From: JAXHMM01 sp964528445
GTDB taxonomy: Bacteria > Bacteroidota > Rhodothermia > Balneolales > Balneolaceae
Direction: 5' to 3'
DNA length: 50,389 nucleotides
NCBI GenBank assembly: GCA_964528445.1
Contig: CAZGSL010000016.1
Location: 1 to 50,389 of the forward strand
The notes below the pieces were generated by a model that searched no databases, was not told the origin of the DNA, and was given only the letters and a program-made list of their open reading frames with translations. The position numbers and the translations under genes are program-made. Within the stretch, counting starts at the first letter, position 1. Every line of letters begins with the position of its first letter. Of this stretch, positions 40,190 through 47,831 are shown one piece after another.

Positions 40190-41656
40190 CTACATCTCCG
40201 TCTCCCGGAGGGAGTCCGCCAGTCCGGTCAGCTCCGGATAGCGGAACCAGGTTTCGGTCTCCGTGGAATCGGCCGGCCCGATCTCTCCCCGCACCTGCTC
40301 CAGCAGTTCCCCCGGCTGGTAAACCGTACCCCCCTTGATCACGCTTTGCACGTTGCGGGTGTTGGTAATCTCCTCGACGGGATTGCCCTGCACCACGAAG
40401 GCGTCGGCCCATTTGCCCTCTTCAATGGAGCCGATCCGGTCGTCCAGCCTCAGGGCCCTGGCCCCGTTCAGCGTGGCGATCTGCAATACCGCCGCGTTGG
40501 GAATGCCCGCCATCGACATGGTCTGCATCTCCCGGTGGGCACCGAAGCCCGCCAGGAAATGGCCGTGACTGGGCGCGTCGGTGCCCAGCGTGATCAGGTC
40601 CCCTCCCCCGGCATCGTAGAACGCCTTGGTGGATCGCTGCATCGCGTTGTAGAGCCCGTCCATCAGTCCGCTGGCATTCCGGTCCTCGTCGGGCGCCCCC
40701 TCCAGCTCCCGCACGTACGGGCTAAACATCTGATCTTCGTCTGCCCAGTACTCGAAACCCGGCTTGAGAGTGGTGAAATAGACCGGCGCAATCATGGTGG
40801 CGTCAAAAAACACGTCGTTTTCCAGGTAGAGCTGAACCGTCTTTTTGAATTCCGCCGACGTGGTGTCCACTTCGTTCCAGACCGGGTAGGCCGCGCGCTC
40901 GGGGTCGAGCACGTATCCGCCCAAGATATGCTCCACGCGGTCGATCCCGAACTCGATGGCTTCAACGGCGTTGGTGGAATTGCGCGCGCCCGAACCCAGG
41001 TGTCCGGCTACCGGCAGATTGTGTTCGTGGGCCCGCTGCACCAGGTGCTCCACAGTCGAGGGAGCGGCACCCTTGGCCTTGAACCCGGCCACGCCCATCT
41101 CCGTCCAGTAATCTACCTCGTCGTAAATCTCCTGCTGCGAAATGTCCGTGTCCCAGTCGGGCCGCGACGTCCCGAAATAGGGTCCGCCCGGCCATAGGCG
41201 CGGACCGGTCATCTCACCCGCCTCGATTTGCCGGCTGGCCGCCTGCTCCAGGTAGGGGTAGTAGACGCCGGCGGGGAACGTGGAGGTTACCCCGTTGGCC
41301 AGATATACGAGGGCGTTGTACTTGAATTCGTCGACCCACTGCATGCTCTCGCTCCCGAAAGCCGCCATGCGGTAGTGGGCATGCACATCCACGATGCCCG
41401 GCAGCAGGTATTCGTCGTCCGCGAGCTCGATCACGCGGGCTCCTTCCGGACCCTGCCCGGCACCCAGCTCCTGAAACTCGCCGTCCTCGATTACAATCCC
41501 GTTGTTCTGCACCATCGACTGGCTCTCCGCCTCGTAGTACCAGCCCCCGGTGATATAGAGCGGCTCCTCGCCGGAATCCTGGGAGCCGCAGGAGATGCCG
41601 GCCAGCAGCGCCAGAGTGAGAATAAATCCGCTTATCATTCGGTACGTCGCAGTCAT
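40190..41656 (-). CDS. Amidohydrolase family lipoprotein
   Basis: A 488-residue metal-dependent hydrolase with a lipoprotein signal (MISGFILTLALLAGISC). Metal-site motifs of the amidohydrolase superfamily are in order: LLPGIVDVHAHYRM near residue 90, a possible carboxylated lysine in GVAGFKAKGA, the histidines in LPVAGHLGSG and RVEHILGG, and the aspartate in LITLGTDAPSHG. The final part (GSIEEGKWADAFVVQGNPVE) is the usual beta-sandwich end. Related secreted members are imidazolonepropionase-like or dipeptidase-like, and the true substrate is unknown. It stands alone between thrC and the NlpC gene. The 157 bp after it show no clear terminator. Confidence 0.87.
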   Translation of the reverse strand: MTATYRMISGFILTLALLAGISCGSQDSGEEPLYITGGWYYEAESQSMVQNNGIVIEDGEFQELGAGQGPEGARVIELADDEYLLPGIVDVHAHYRMAAFGSESMQWVDEFKYNALVYLANGVTSTFPAGVYYPYLEQAASRQIEAGEMTGPRLWPGGPYFGTSRPDWDTDISQQEIYDEVDYWTEMGVAGFKAKGAAPSTVEHLVQRAHEHNLPVAGHLGSGARNSTNAVEAIEFGIDRVEHILGGYVLDPERAAYPVWNEVDTTSAEFKKTVQLYLENDVFFDATMIAPVYFTTLKPGFEYWADEDQMFSPYVRELEGAPDEDRNASGLMDGLYNAMQRSTKAFYDAGGGDLITLGTDAPSHGHFLAGFGAHREMQTMSMAGIPNAAVLQIATLNGARALRLDDRIGSIEEGKWADAFVVQGNPVEEITNTRNVQSVIKGGTVYQPGELLEQVRGEIGPADSTETETWFRYPELTGLADSLRETEM

Positions 41657-41739
41657 AACCAGTCCGTTTGTTTTCGATTGGTTTTAAAAGAGAATGGATT
41701 TGCAGCAGACAAGCAACTGGCGATATAAAAATTTACATT

Positions 41740-41753
41740 CGGGGATACCCCCG
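41740..41753 (-). terminator. Possible terminator of the NlpC/P60 gene
   Basis: A 5 bp GC stem CGGGG/CCCCG with a 4-base loop. On the minus strand it is followed by AATGTAAATTTTTA. It is 81 bp past the NlpC stop codon as read in the left repeat copy. The stem is short, so this is tentative. Confidence 0.3.
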
Positions 41754-41828
41754 CCGATTCTTGCTGCACCCTGCCGTTTCCCACTACACAACGCTGTTTC
41801 CGGTCGTGTCCCATCGTTCACACCGTTA

Positions 41829-41883
41829 CCTGTCTACATCACGCGCCGGGCCGCCAGGTACCTGCTGGACCAGTACGATTCCG
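41829..41883. repeat. 55 bp exact duplicate at left edge of N gap
   Basis: Identical to 41984-42038, immediately on the other side of the 100-N gap. It holds the last codons and stop codon of the NlpC/P60 gene (minus strand, stop at 41834). Two contigs that overlap by 55 bp but were not merged would give exactly this picture. Confidence 0.9.
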
Positions 41884-41983
41884 NNNNNNNNNNNNNNNNN
41901 NNNNNNNNNNNNNNNNNNNNNNNNNNNNNNNNNNNNNNNNNNNNNNNNNNNNNNNNNNNNNNNNNNNNNNNNNNNNNNNNNNN
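41884..41983. other. Assembly gap (100 N), probably false
   Basis: Exactly 100 N, a standard placeholder size, flanked on both sides by the same 55 bp. The true distance is probably minus 55 bp, so no sequence is missing. The stretch 41657-41988 otherwise holds only intergenic DNA between the amidohydrolase and NlpC/P60 genes. Confidence 0.9.
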
Positions 41984-42038
41984 CCTGTCTACATCACGCG
42001 CCGGGCCGCCAGGTACCTGCTGGACCAGTACGATTCCG
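41984..42038. repeat. 55 bp exact duplicate at right edge of N gap
   Basis: The second copy of 41829-41883; here it is the genuine 3' end of the NlpC/P60 gene. Confidence 0.9.
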
Positions 42039-42555
42039 AAAGGCTGCTTATCATTACGCCCTGCGAGGTGGAGGCGTGGAGAAAATCGTCCCCCTCCACG
42101 ATGATTCCCACGTGCAGGGTCTGACGCCCGGTCCGGAAGAAAACCAGGTCAGCCGTCCGGAGCGCGCTCCGCGGGATCCCTTTTCCGGCGTTCAGCTGCG
42201 TTCGGGTATTGGTGGGCAGCTCCACCCCGAAATACCGGTCGAATACGATGTTGACAAAACGGGAACAGTCCACCCCACTCTTACTTGCCCCTCCGAGCAC
42301 GTAGGGCGTCCCTCTCCAGTCGCGGTGGGCCTGCTCGAGGGAGGCGCGCATCTCCGCGATCGGGGAGACCACTCCGCCTGCCGGGCCATTTCCGCCGCCC
42401 CCTTGCCCCGGCGGACCGCTACCCCGCCGCACCGTTCCGCACCCGGCCAGAAGAAGCGCCAGCAGAAGCGCCGACAGCACTGCCGGCAGGATCGTCGACA
42501 GCCGCGCGGACAGGTGCGCCGACGGCAGCGGGGAAGTTATTTTCGATGCATTCAT
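41989..42555 (-). CDS. NlpC/P60 family lipoprotein (C40 peptidase)
   Basis: About 188 residues and complete. The signal peptide ends in LLLALLLAGC, a lipobox, followed by a glycine-rich linker. The NlpC/P60 domain begins at about residue 85 with WRGTPYVLGGASKSGVDCSR, where the cysteine in DCSR is the nucleophile, and continues with LHVGIIVEGDDFLHAST, which contains the catalytic histidine. These enzymes cleave the D-Glu/meso-DAP bond in peptidoglycan stems. I use the ATG at 42555; the frame also offers a GTG at 42570. It is divergent from pdxJ. The gene ends inside the 55 bp sequence duplicated across the assembly gap, so the gap does not break it. Confidence 0.9.
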   Translation of the reverse strand: MNASKITSPLPSAHLSARLSTILPAVLSALLLALLLAGCGTVRRGSGPPGQGGGGNGPAGGVVSPIAEMRASLEQAHRDWRGTPYVLGGASKSGVDCSRFVNIVFDRYFGVELPTNTRTQLNAGKGIPRSALRTADLVFFRTGRQTLHVGIIVEGDDFLHASTSQGVMISSLSESYWSSRYLAARRVM

Positions 42556-42592
42556 GACAAAGACAGCCACTTAAACTCTCCCCAGAATAATC

Positions 42593-42600
42593 TATATTTG
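42593..42600 (+). promoter_or_regulatory. TAnnTTTG -7 box upstream of pdxJ
   Basis: TATATTTG is an exact match to the Bacteroidota-type -7 element. It is 39 bp upstream of the pdxJ ATG at 42640. The -33 element is not obvious. Confidence 0.45.
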
Positions 42601-42639
42601 AGTATTGAATCACAACTTTAACCAACGGTCACGTACGTC

Positions 42640-43368
42640 ATGCAGCTGCTAGTCAACGTAGATCATGTCGCTACGCTTCGCAACGCCCGCGGAGAGGGAT
42701 ACCCGGATCCTGTGGTGGCCGCCCGAATATGCGAAAACGCCGGTGCCGCGGGCATCGTGTTCCACCTTCGCAAAGACCGGCGGCACATTCGCGACGAAGA
42801 TGTATTCGAGCTGAAGGAGGCCGTCCGCGGCCGGCTGGACTTTGAGATGGCAGCGACCGACGAAATGCTGGAGATCATCCGCGAGGTCAAGCCGGACCTG
42901 GTGACGCTGGTTCCGGAAAGCCGCGAGGAGCTCACCACCGAGGGGGGACTCGACATGAGCACCGTCTTCGACGATTTTCAGAAGAGGGTCTTCCCCTCCA
43001 TCCGCGAAACCGACATCGAAATCAGTCTCTTTGTCGATCCCCACCCCGAGGATATCGAGCTGGCGAAGGAGCTGGGCAGCGACGCCATCGAACTGCACAC
43101 CGGTACCTACTCGAATGCCGATTCCGAAGAGGAGCGGGAACACGAACTGCAGCGGCTCCGGGAGGGGGCCGAACTGGCCTACAATCTAAGGATGAAGGTG
43201 AACGCCGGGCACGGACTCAACCTGGAGAACCTGGAGGGCCTCGTCACCACCGTACCCCACCTGCACGACGTCAGCATCGGGCACGCACTGGTCTCCACCG
43301 CCCTGTTCAGGGGACTGGACCGGACGGTGAAGGATTTCCTGGAGATCATGAAACAAGGTCTGGATTAG
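42640..43368 (+). CDS. pdxJ: Pyridoxine 5'-phosphate synthase
   Basis: A 242-residue TIM-barrel enzyme that condenses 1-deoxyxylulose 5-phosphate with 3-amino-2-oxopropyl phosphate in vitamin B6 synthesis. The N-terminus LLVNVDHVATLRNARGEGYP is the PdxJ signature. HLRKDRRHIRDEDVFEL, VTLVPESREELTTEGG and the late INAGHGLN-like block (VNAGHGLNLENL) are all as in the family. The last block (LHDVSIGHALVSTALF) closes the phosphate site. It is followed after 9 bp by era, with a good ribosome-binding site for the second gene overlapping the pdxJ end, so the two are co-transcribed. Confidence 0.97.
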   Translation: MQLLVNVDHVATLRNARGEGYPDPVVAARICENAGAAGIVFHLRKDRRHIRDEDVFELKEAVRGRLDFEMAATDEMLEIIREVKPDLVTLVPESREELTTEGGLDMSTVFDDFQKRVFPSIRETDIEISLFVDPHPEDIELAKELGSDAIELHTGTYSNADSEEEREHELQRLREGAELAYNLRMKVNAGHGLNLENLEGLVTTVPHLHDVSIGHALVSTALFRGLDRTVKDFLEIMKQGLD

Positions 43369-43373
43369 GGAGG
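43367..43373 (+). promoter_or_regulatory. Ribosome-binding site of era
   Basis: AGGGAGG lies 4 bases before the ATG at 43378 and overlaps the pdxJ stop codon. It is one of the few clear Shine-Dalgarno sequences in the window and fixes the era start. Confidence 0.75.
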
Positions 43374-43377
43374 CCGC

Positions 43378-44262
43378 ATGCCGGAACAGCTGCACAAATC
43401 AGGCTACGTCGCCATCATCGGCAAACCCAATGCCGGCAAGTCCACCCTGATGAACCGCATCCTGGGGAACAAAATCTCCATCACTACCCACAAGCCGCAG
43501 ACCACCCGCCACCAGATCCTGGGCATCCATTCCGAAGAGGACCTGCAGATCATCTTCCTGGACACTCCCGGCGTCATAGATCCCCGATACGAGCTGCAGA
43601 AGGCGATGATGCGGGCGGTGGACCGCGCCCGGCAGGATGCCGACCTGATCCTCCTGATCGTGGACGCGGAGGATCCGGAGGTGCCCGGCCGCATCTTCAA
43701 GGCCTTCTCCAGTATCCAAAAACCGGTGGTGCTGATCGTCAACAAGATCGACGTGGTCAGCGGCAATGAAGCCGAACGCGTGGCCGGCCGGCTGGAGGAG
43801 AAGTACGAGTTCGAGGAGACGGTATTCGTGTCGGCCCTTACCGCCGAGGGGATTCCCGAGCTCATGGAGCTCATCAAGGACCGCATGCCCGAAGGCCCTC
43901 CCTACTATCCCAAAGAGATGCTCAGCGAGCAGCCGGTGCGGTTCTTCGTGGCCGAGCTTATCCGGGAGCAGCTCTTCCTGCAATTCCACCAGGAACTGCC
44001 CTACTCATGCACGGTGGACATTATTGAATACGACGAGCGGGACGACCTGGACTACATCAACGCCGAAGTGATCGTCAACCGCGAGTCCCAGAAGGGGATG
44101 CTCATCGGAAAGGGCGGCAAGGCGATCAAAAAACTGGGCAAGGAAGCGCGCAAAACCATCGAGGAATTTGTGGACAAGAAGATCTACCTGGATCTGCACG
44201 TGAAGGTGCGCGACAAGTGGCGGGACAATCCCAACATGGTCCGGAATTTCGGCTACCGGTAG
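43378..44262 (+). CDS. era: GTPase Era
   Basis: A 294-residue GTPase needed for maturation of 16S rRNA and the 30S subunit. The G domain has G1 IIGKPNAGKSTL, G2 in KPQTTRHQI, G3 LDTPGVID and G4 NKIDVV. The KH domain near the C-terminus carries KGMLIGKGGKAIKKLGKEAR, and the chain ends LDLHVKVRDKWRDNPNMVRN, the usual Era ending. Length is normal. It is second in an operon with pdxJ. About 400 bp of noncoding, repeat-rich DNA follow. Confidence 0.97.
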   Translation: MPEQLHKSGYVAIIGKPNAGKSTLMNRILGNKISITTHKPQTTRHQILGIHSEEDLQIIFLDTPGVIDPRYELQKAMMRAVDRARQDADLILLIVDAEDPEVPGRIFKAFSSIQKPVVLIVNKIDVVSGNEAERVAGRLEEKYEFEETVFVSALTAEGIPELMELIKDRMPEGPPYYPKEMLSEQPVRFFVAELIREQLFLQFHQELPYSCTVDIIEYDERDDLDYINAEVIVNRESQKGMLIGKGGKAIKKLGKEARKTIEEFVDKKIYLDLHVKVRDKWRDNPNMVRNFGYR

Positions 44263-44401
44263 ATACGGCTAGAGACAGGTACGGCTAGCGGAAGATAGGG
44301 TTGCCGGCCAGTTCGGCTGCCTGCAGTTTGAGGTTAGCAGGTTAGATGCCAAAAATTAATAGGAAACACTCCCCTTTCAGGCTTAGAAAAGGGTCTTCAT
44401 T

Positions 44402-44420
44402 TTTGTGAAATATTCACAAA
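44402..44420. repeat. Palindrome TTTGTGA-N5-TCACAAA, copy 1
   Basis: A perfect inverted repeat, TTTGTGAA-ATA-TTCACAAA. The same half-sites with the same spacing occur at 44583-44601. The half-sites resemble CRP/FNR-type TGTGA/TCACA, but the spacing is 5, not 6. Confidence 0.7.
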
Positions 44421-44582
44421 CCCGGTAATTCGCGGGATGGGTGACTCTTCGGCCTGCACAATTACCTCCACGGTAATTTATAATTCGCAATACCGGTAGG
44501 GCTATTTCACTTCCGGTAAGGCCTTATCCCGTTGGTCTCAAGTCCCGTTAGTCTCAATAGTCCCATTTTTTTGAATTGGGAA

Positions 44583-44601
44583 TTTGTGATTTTTTCACAA
44601 A
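44583..44601. repeat. Palindrome TTTGTGA-N5-TCACAAA, copy 2
   Basis: TTTGTGA-TTTTT-TCACAAA, the second copy, 181 bp from the first. It lies about 70 bp past the stop codon of the Ig-like gene, so it could be a hairpin for termination as well as a protein site. Confidence 0.7.
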
Positions 44602-44671
44602 AATATTGGCGGAAATCTCAGAAGAAAAATGGCGTATCTACGCTATTGGGAACCGTTGAAATGGAAAAGAG

Positions 44672-45581
44672 TTACGATCCGCCGATTTTGAAATATTTGA
44701 CGATAACCGATTCCGAACCTGAATTCTCATCTGCCTCAGCCGTGGGGATGCGTGGTTCCGCCGGATTGACGGGATCGTCAGCCCCACCAGCCCGGGGAAT
44801 TTCTTTCAACTTGCGCTCCCCAACCCCGGCACTGTCACCCGTAGCTTCCGGAGCACCGACCGAGGCCCTCTCCTGCAGTTCCACGTCAAAGACGCTGTTC
44901 AGGTTGTTTCCGGCCAGGTCCTCGATCACCCGACCGACCTCCAGCCGGTAGGAGCCTTCCCGCCAGGGACGCTCCGGCCTGAACGTCCAGACGCGCTCCC
45001 CGTCCCGTATCTCCACCGTTCCCGCAATCGGTGCGTCTTCNNNNNNNNNNNNNNNNNNNNNNNNNNNNNNNNNNNNNNNNNNNNNNNNNNNNNNNNNNNN
45101 NNNNNNNNNNNNNNNNNNNNNNNNNNNNNNNNNNNNNNNNCCCGGGCGTGCCGCCGTCAGCTCCCCGGTCCAGCAGCTCGTTGAGCCTGCTGCGGTCCAC
45201 CCTCACGTAATAGTTCGTCTCGGCAAGCCAGTCGTGACGGGCCGTAAATTCAATGCCCTCCCCGGTTACCCGCCAGGTGCCGTCGGAGGGAAGAAGGGAG
45301 TCGCTCCACTCCTGGTCCCCGGCAAGGGCATACACTTCCACTACCCCTGATAGGTCCGGCGAGCGCTCACGCAGGTACCGCAGCGCTTCGGGCGAGAGCC
45401 CCTCTACCCGCACCCGGTTGCTGTCGGCCGAAACGGAGAGGGAGACTCCCTCACCCGTATAAGCCCGCTCCGGCACCGGATTCCAGTCGTACAGGCGGTC
45501 CCCGAAAAACCAAAGGCCCGCTGCCGCCAGAACCAGCAGCAGGGGCCATTTGATGCGTTCAAACAGGTCAGATTTTCTCAC
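44672..45581 (-). CDS. Membrane-anchored Ig-like (Big_5-type) protein, interrupted by assembly gap
   Basis: The protein begins at a GTG (45581) as MRKSDLFERIKWPLLLVLAA, a short cytoplasmic tail and one membrane helix. The external part runs to the gap at 45140. It resumes after the gap in a different frame only because the placeholder is 100 bases, and ends at 44672. The post-gap part contains WREGSYRLEVGRVIEDLAGN followed by NSVFDVEL, the closing strand pattern of Big_5/SbsA-like Ig domains. The C-terminal tail is acidic and proline-rich. No function is known. It follows the gene at 45603-46730 by 21 bp, so the two are probably one operon. The missing middle prevents a length estimate. Confidence 0.7.
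45041..45140. other. Assembly gap (100 N)
   Basis: A placeholder of exactly 100 N within the Ig-like gene. Unlike the gap at 41884, its two edges share no repeat, so real sequence of unknown length is likely missing. Confidence 0.95.
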
Positions 45582-45602
45582 CGTATGTGGAATCCCTCGC
45601 TC

Positions 45603-46730
45603 CTAATTGCGTACAGATTTCAGGTCGACGGAGCCGTCATCCTGCTGCTGCAGCATGACCAGGTACTCTCCCTCCAGCTTGTCCATGTGCAGCACGTCCT
45701 CGTAGGGCAGCTCCTCAAATTCCACTCCCTTGGTGTGCTGGCCCTCTTCCAGCGGCTGGTCCAGGTGCGGCTGATCGTCAAACTGCGCCGGATCCACTTT
45801 CATGACCGAATAGCTGCTGTTGGCGATGACCAGCGACTCGCTGCCGCTGCTGTCGGTATAGGGAATGATATCCAGCGGACGGTTCCGGTTGCCCAGCTCC
45901 GCCACGGTCTTCCCGCGCACGTGCTCTCCGTCACCCAGGTTGTCCATCGGGAAAAGCACCAGGGGCGTGCAGGTGTATCCCGCCACAATATAATTGCTGC
46001 CGTTCACCGCGTAGGGAACAAACGTGCGGATGGGGGCGTTGGTTTCGTACTGCCCGTGGGAGACGTGATAGATCTCCAGCGTGGAGAGGGCCTCCTCTCC
46101 CCCGAACGGGAAGTTTACCTGGCGAAATCCCGAGGAGAACTCCTCGTTGGAAATGCCCGCCACATACACCTTGCCACCGGCGAACGACAGGTCGGTGATG
46201 GATGCGCTGCGCAAGCTCTGTCCCCTTCGGTTGGTGGCGTCAGGGCCGGGAGCGGTCGAGAGTTCAAACTTCGAAAAACTGACGTTCTCCAGTCCAACCT
46301 CCTCGATACTGCCGTCGGCCGAGACCGTCATCATGTGCCAGGAGGCGTTGTTCCCCTCTCCCCGGCTCAGGGAGATCCATGCCTGTCCGGAAATGGGATG
46401 AACGGCCATATCCTGAATGGAGATATCCTCTGCCGCGGCTCCCAGGGTCTGTGCAATCTTGTCCGCAACATCGCTTACGTTCAGCGGTTCTCCAGCGTCG
46501 GCCGCCCCGGCTTCGGTTTCCATCGCGTAGAGTGAGGCGCCGGGACTATCGCCGTAGAAGAGAATGCCTTCGGGTCCGAACGCGAGCTCGCCGATGGCCA
46601 TGTGATCGGGAGCCCCGGTTTCAAAATGGGCGGCGTATTCGTTCCCGGAATCATTTCCGGTAAATCCGATCATGAATACCAGGCCGGCCACAACCAGTGC
46701 CGACAGGGAGAGTATGACTGATTTTCTCAT
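45603..46730 (-). CDS. Exported or membrane-anchored protein of unknown function
   Basis: A 375-residue protein with an N-terminal signal or anchor helix (SVILSLSALVVAGLVFMIGF). The rest looks like a chain of beta strands with repeated 'gelAfgpeGiLFYGDSPGAS', 'DMAVHPISGQAWISLSRG' and 'ITDLSFAGGKVYVAGISN' type segments, as in beta-propellers. A single cysteine occurs in VAGYTCTPLVLFPMDNL. I do not recognise the family. It is divergent from the hydroxyproline operon and 21 bp upstream of the Ig-like membrane protein in the same orientation; an envelope-associated pair is likely. Confidence 0.75.
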   Translation of the reverse strand: MRKSVILSLSALVVAGLVFMIGFTGNDSGNEYAAHFETGAPDHMAIGELAFGPEGILFYGDSPGASLYAMETEAGAADAGEPLNVSDVADKIAQTLGAAAEDISIQDMAVHPISGQAWISLSRGEGNNASWHMMTVSADGSIEEVGLENVSFSKFELSTAPGPDATNRRGQSLRSASITDLSFAGGKVYVAGISNEEFSSGFRQVNFPFGGEEALSTLEIYHVSHGQYETNAPIRTFVPYAVNGSNYIVAGYTCTPLVLFPMDNLGDGEHVRGKTVAELGNRNRPLDIIPYTDSSGSESLVIANSSYSVMKVDPAQFDDQPHLDQPLEEGQHTKGVEFEELPYEDVLHMDKLEGEYLVMLQQQDDGSVDLKSVRN

Positions 46731-46922
46731 AACGCTAAAGTTTAGATTGGGAAAAGTATTGACTTAGCTGTCTAAACATTAACATTCCTCTGCTATAAAA
46801 GCAAAGAAATCAGACTTTTATGCCGGTGGTTTCATTTGGCATTTGACGTTTCCACCCATCACCTGTAATGTTCGGTGCATTACTCAATGCGGAATGAATC
46901 GCAACAAACCACCCCGAATATC

Positions 46923-47831
46923 ATGGATATACCCTGGGAAGGCATCTATCCCGCCATTACCACCCAATTCACGGAGGACGGCTCGCTCGACCTGCCCCTG
47001 TTCAGGAAAAGCATCCGGGCCCAGGCGGAGGGAGGCGTACACGGCATCATTATCGGCGGCTCGCTGGGAGAGTCCAGCACTATCACCAACGAGGAGAAAT
47101 ACCGTCTGGCGGAGGCCGCTCGCGAAGCATCAGGCGGCGAACTTCCCATCATCATCAACCTGGCGGAATCGTCCACCGACGACGCCGTCGCCGCGGCCGA
47201 ACAGGCGCGGGATGAGGGGGCCGACGGACTGATGATGCTGCCGCCCATGATGTACAAATCCACCGAACGGGAAACGGTGGCCTACTACCAGGCGGTGGCC
47301 GAGGCGGTAGATCTGCCCATCCTCGTATACAACAACCCGGTGGACTACGGGGTGGAGGTCACCCTCGACATGTTCGAGGAGCTGATCCAATACGACAACA
47401 TCGAGGCGGTAAAAGAGTCCACCCGCGACCTCTCCAACGTCACGCGCATGAGAAACCGCTTCGGCGATCGGATCAAGATTCTCTGCGGGGTCGACACCCT
47501 CGCCCTGGAGAGCCTGCTGATGGGCGCCGACGGCTGGGTGGCCGGACTGGTGGACGCGTTCCCGCGGGAGACGGTCGCCATCTACGAGCTGGTGCAGCAG
47601 GGAAGGCGCGAGGAAGCCCTGGAGATCTACCGCTGGTTCATGCCCCTGCTGGAGCTGGACATCACCCCGCAGCTGGTGCAGAACATCAAAATGGCGCAGG
47701 CCGCCGAGGGCATCGGCGCCGAGCACGTTCGTCCCCCGCGCCTGACGCTGATCGGAAAAGAGCGAAAACGTGTTCAGTCTATCATAGAACGAGCACTGGA
47801 AAACCGACCCGAAATACCCGATCTGACATGA
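46923..47831 (+). CDS. DapA-family lyase, probably 1-pyrroline-4-hydroxy-2-carboxylate deaminase
   Basis: A class I aldolase-fold enzyme of about 302 residues. Schiff-base lysine K164 is in IEAVKESTRD, and the catalytic tyrosine is in LVYNNPVDYG. The Gly-Ser/Thr substrate loop is GGSLGESSTI. DapA itself is an option, but the next two genes (ALDH and a hydroxyproline epimerase) make hydroxyproline catabolism far more likely: the enzyme would deaminate and dehydrate 1-pyrroline-4-hydroxy-2-carboxylate to 2-oxoglutarate semialdehyde. I chose the ATG at 46923 because it puts the lysine at the usual position; earlier starts at 46887 (ATG) or 46875 (GTG) are open. The stop codon overlaps the next start (ATGA). 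Confidence 0.85.
   Translation: MDIPWEGIYPAITTQFTEDGSLDLPLFRKSIRAQAEGGVHGIIIGGSLGESSTITNEEKYRLAEAAREASGGELPIIINLAESSTDDAVAAAEQARDEGADGLMMLPPMMYKSTERETVAYYQAVAEAVDLPILVYNNPVDYGVEVTLDMFEELIQYDNIEAVKESTRDLSNVTRMRNRFGDRIKILCGVDTLALESLLMGADGWVAGLVDAFPRETVAIYELVQQGRREEALEIYRWFMPLLELDITPQLVQNIKMAQAAEGIGAEHVRPPRLTLIGKERKRVQSIIERALENRPEIPDLT

Larger units (their letters stand above)
44263..44671. other. Noncoding, repeat-rich region downstream of era
   Basis: I see no gene in this 409 bp. It is AT-richer than its surroundings and holds several repeats: TACGGCTAG twice (44264 and 44280); CCCGTT-r-GTCTCAA twice near 44530-44560; an AATTACC/GGTAATT hairpin (44460-44478); and two palindromes TTTGTGA-N5-TCACAAA (listed separately). 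The convergent era and Ig-like genes end at its borders. Confidence 0.75.

Noticed and set aside
41829..42038. 55 bp direct repeat as a mobile-element or attachment-site signature
   Set aside because: The repeats directly abut a 100-N placeholder, so unmerged contig overlap explains them fully.
41694..42621. Plus-strand ORFs running through the N gap
   Set aside because: They depend on translating N and on the duplicated 55 bp. The real gene is the minus-strand NlpC/P60 protein.
44402..44601. CRP binding sites
   Set aside because: Half-sites match TGTGA/TCACA but the spacing is 5, not 6, and both lie between two gene ends, not upstream of a start. Reported as an unexplained repeat instead.
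44886..45040. Frame continuing from the Ig-like gene across the gap (RRTDCGNGG…)
   Set aside because: This frame is set by the arbitrary 100-base gap. The alternative frame after the gap has clear Ig-domain features and is the real one.
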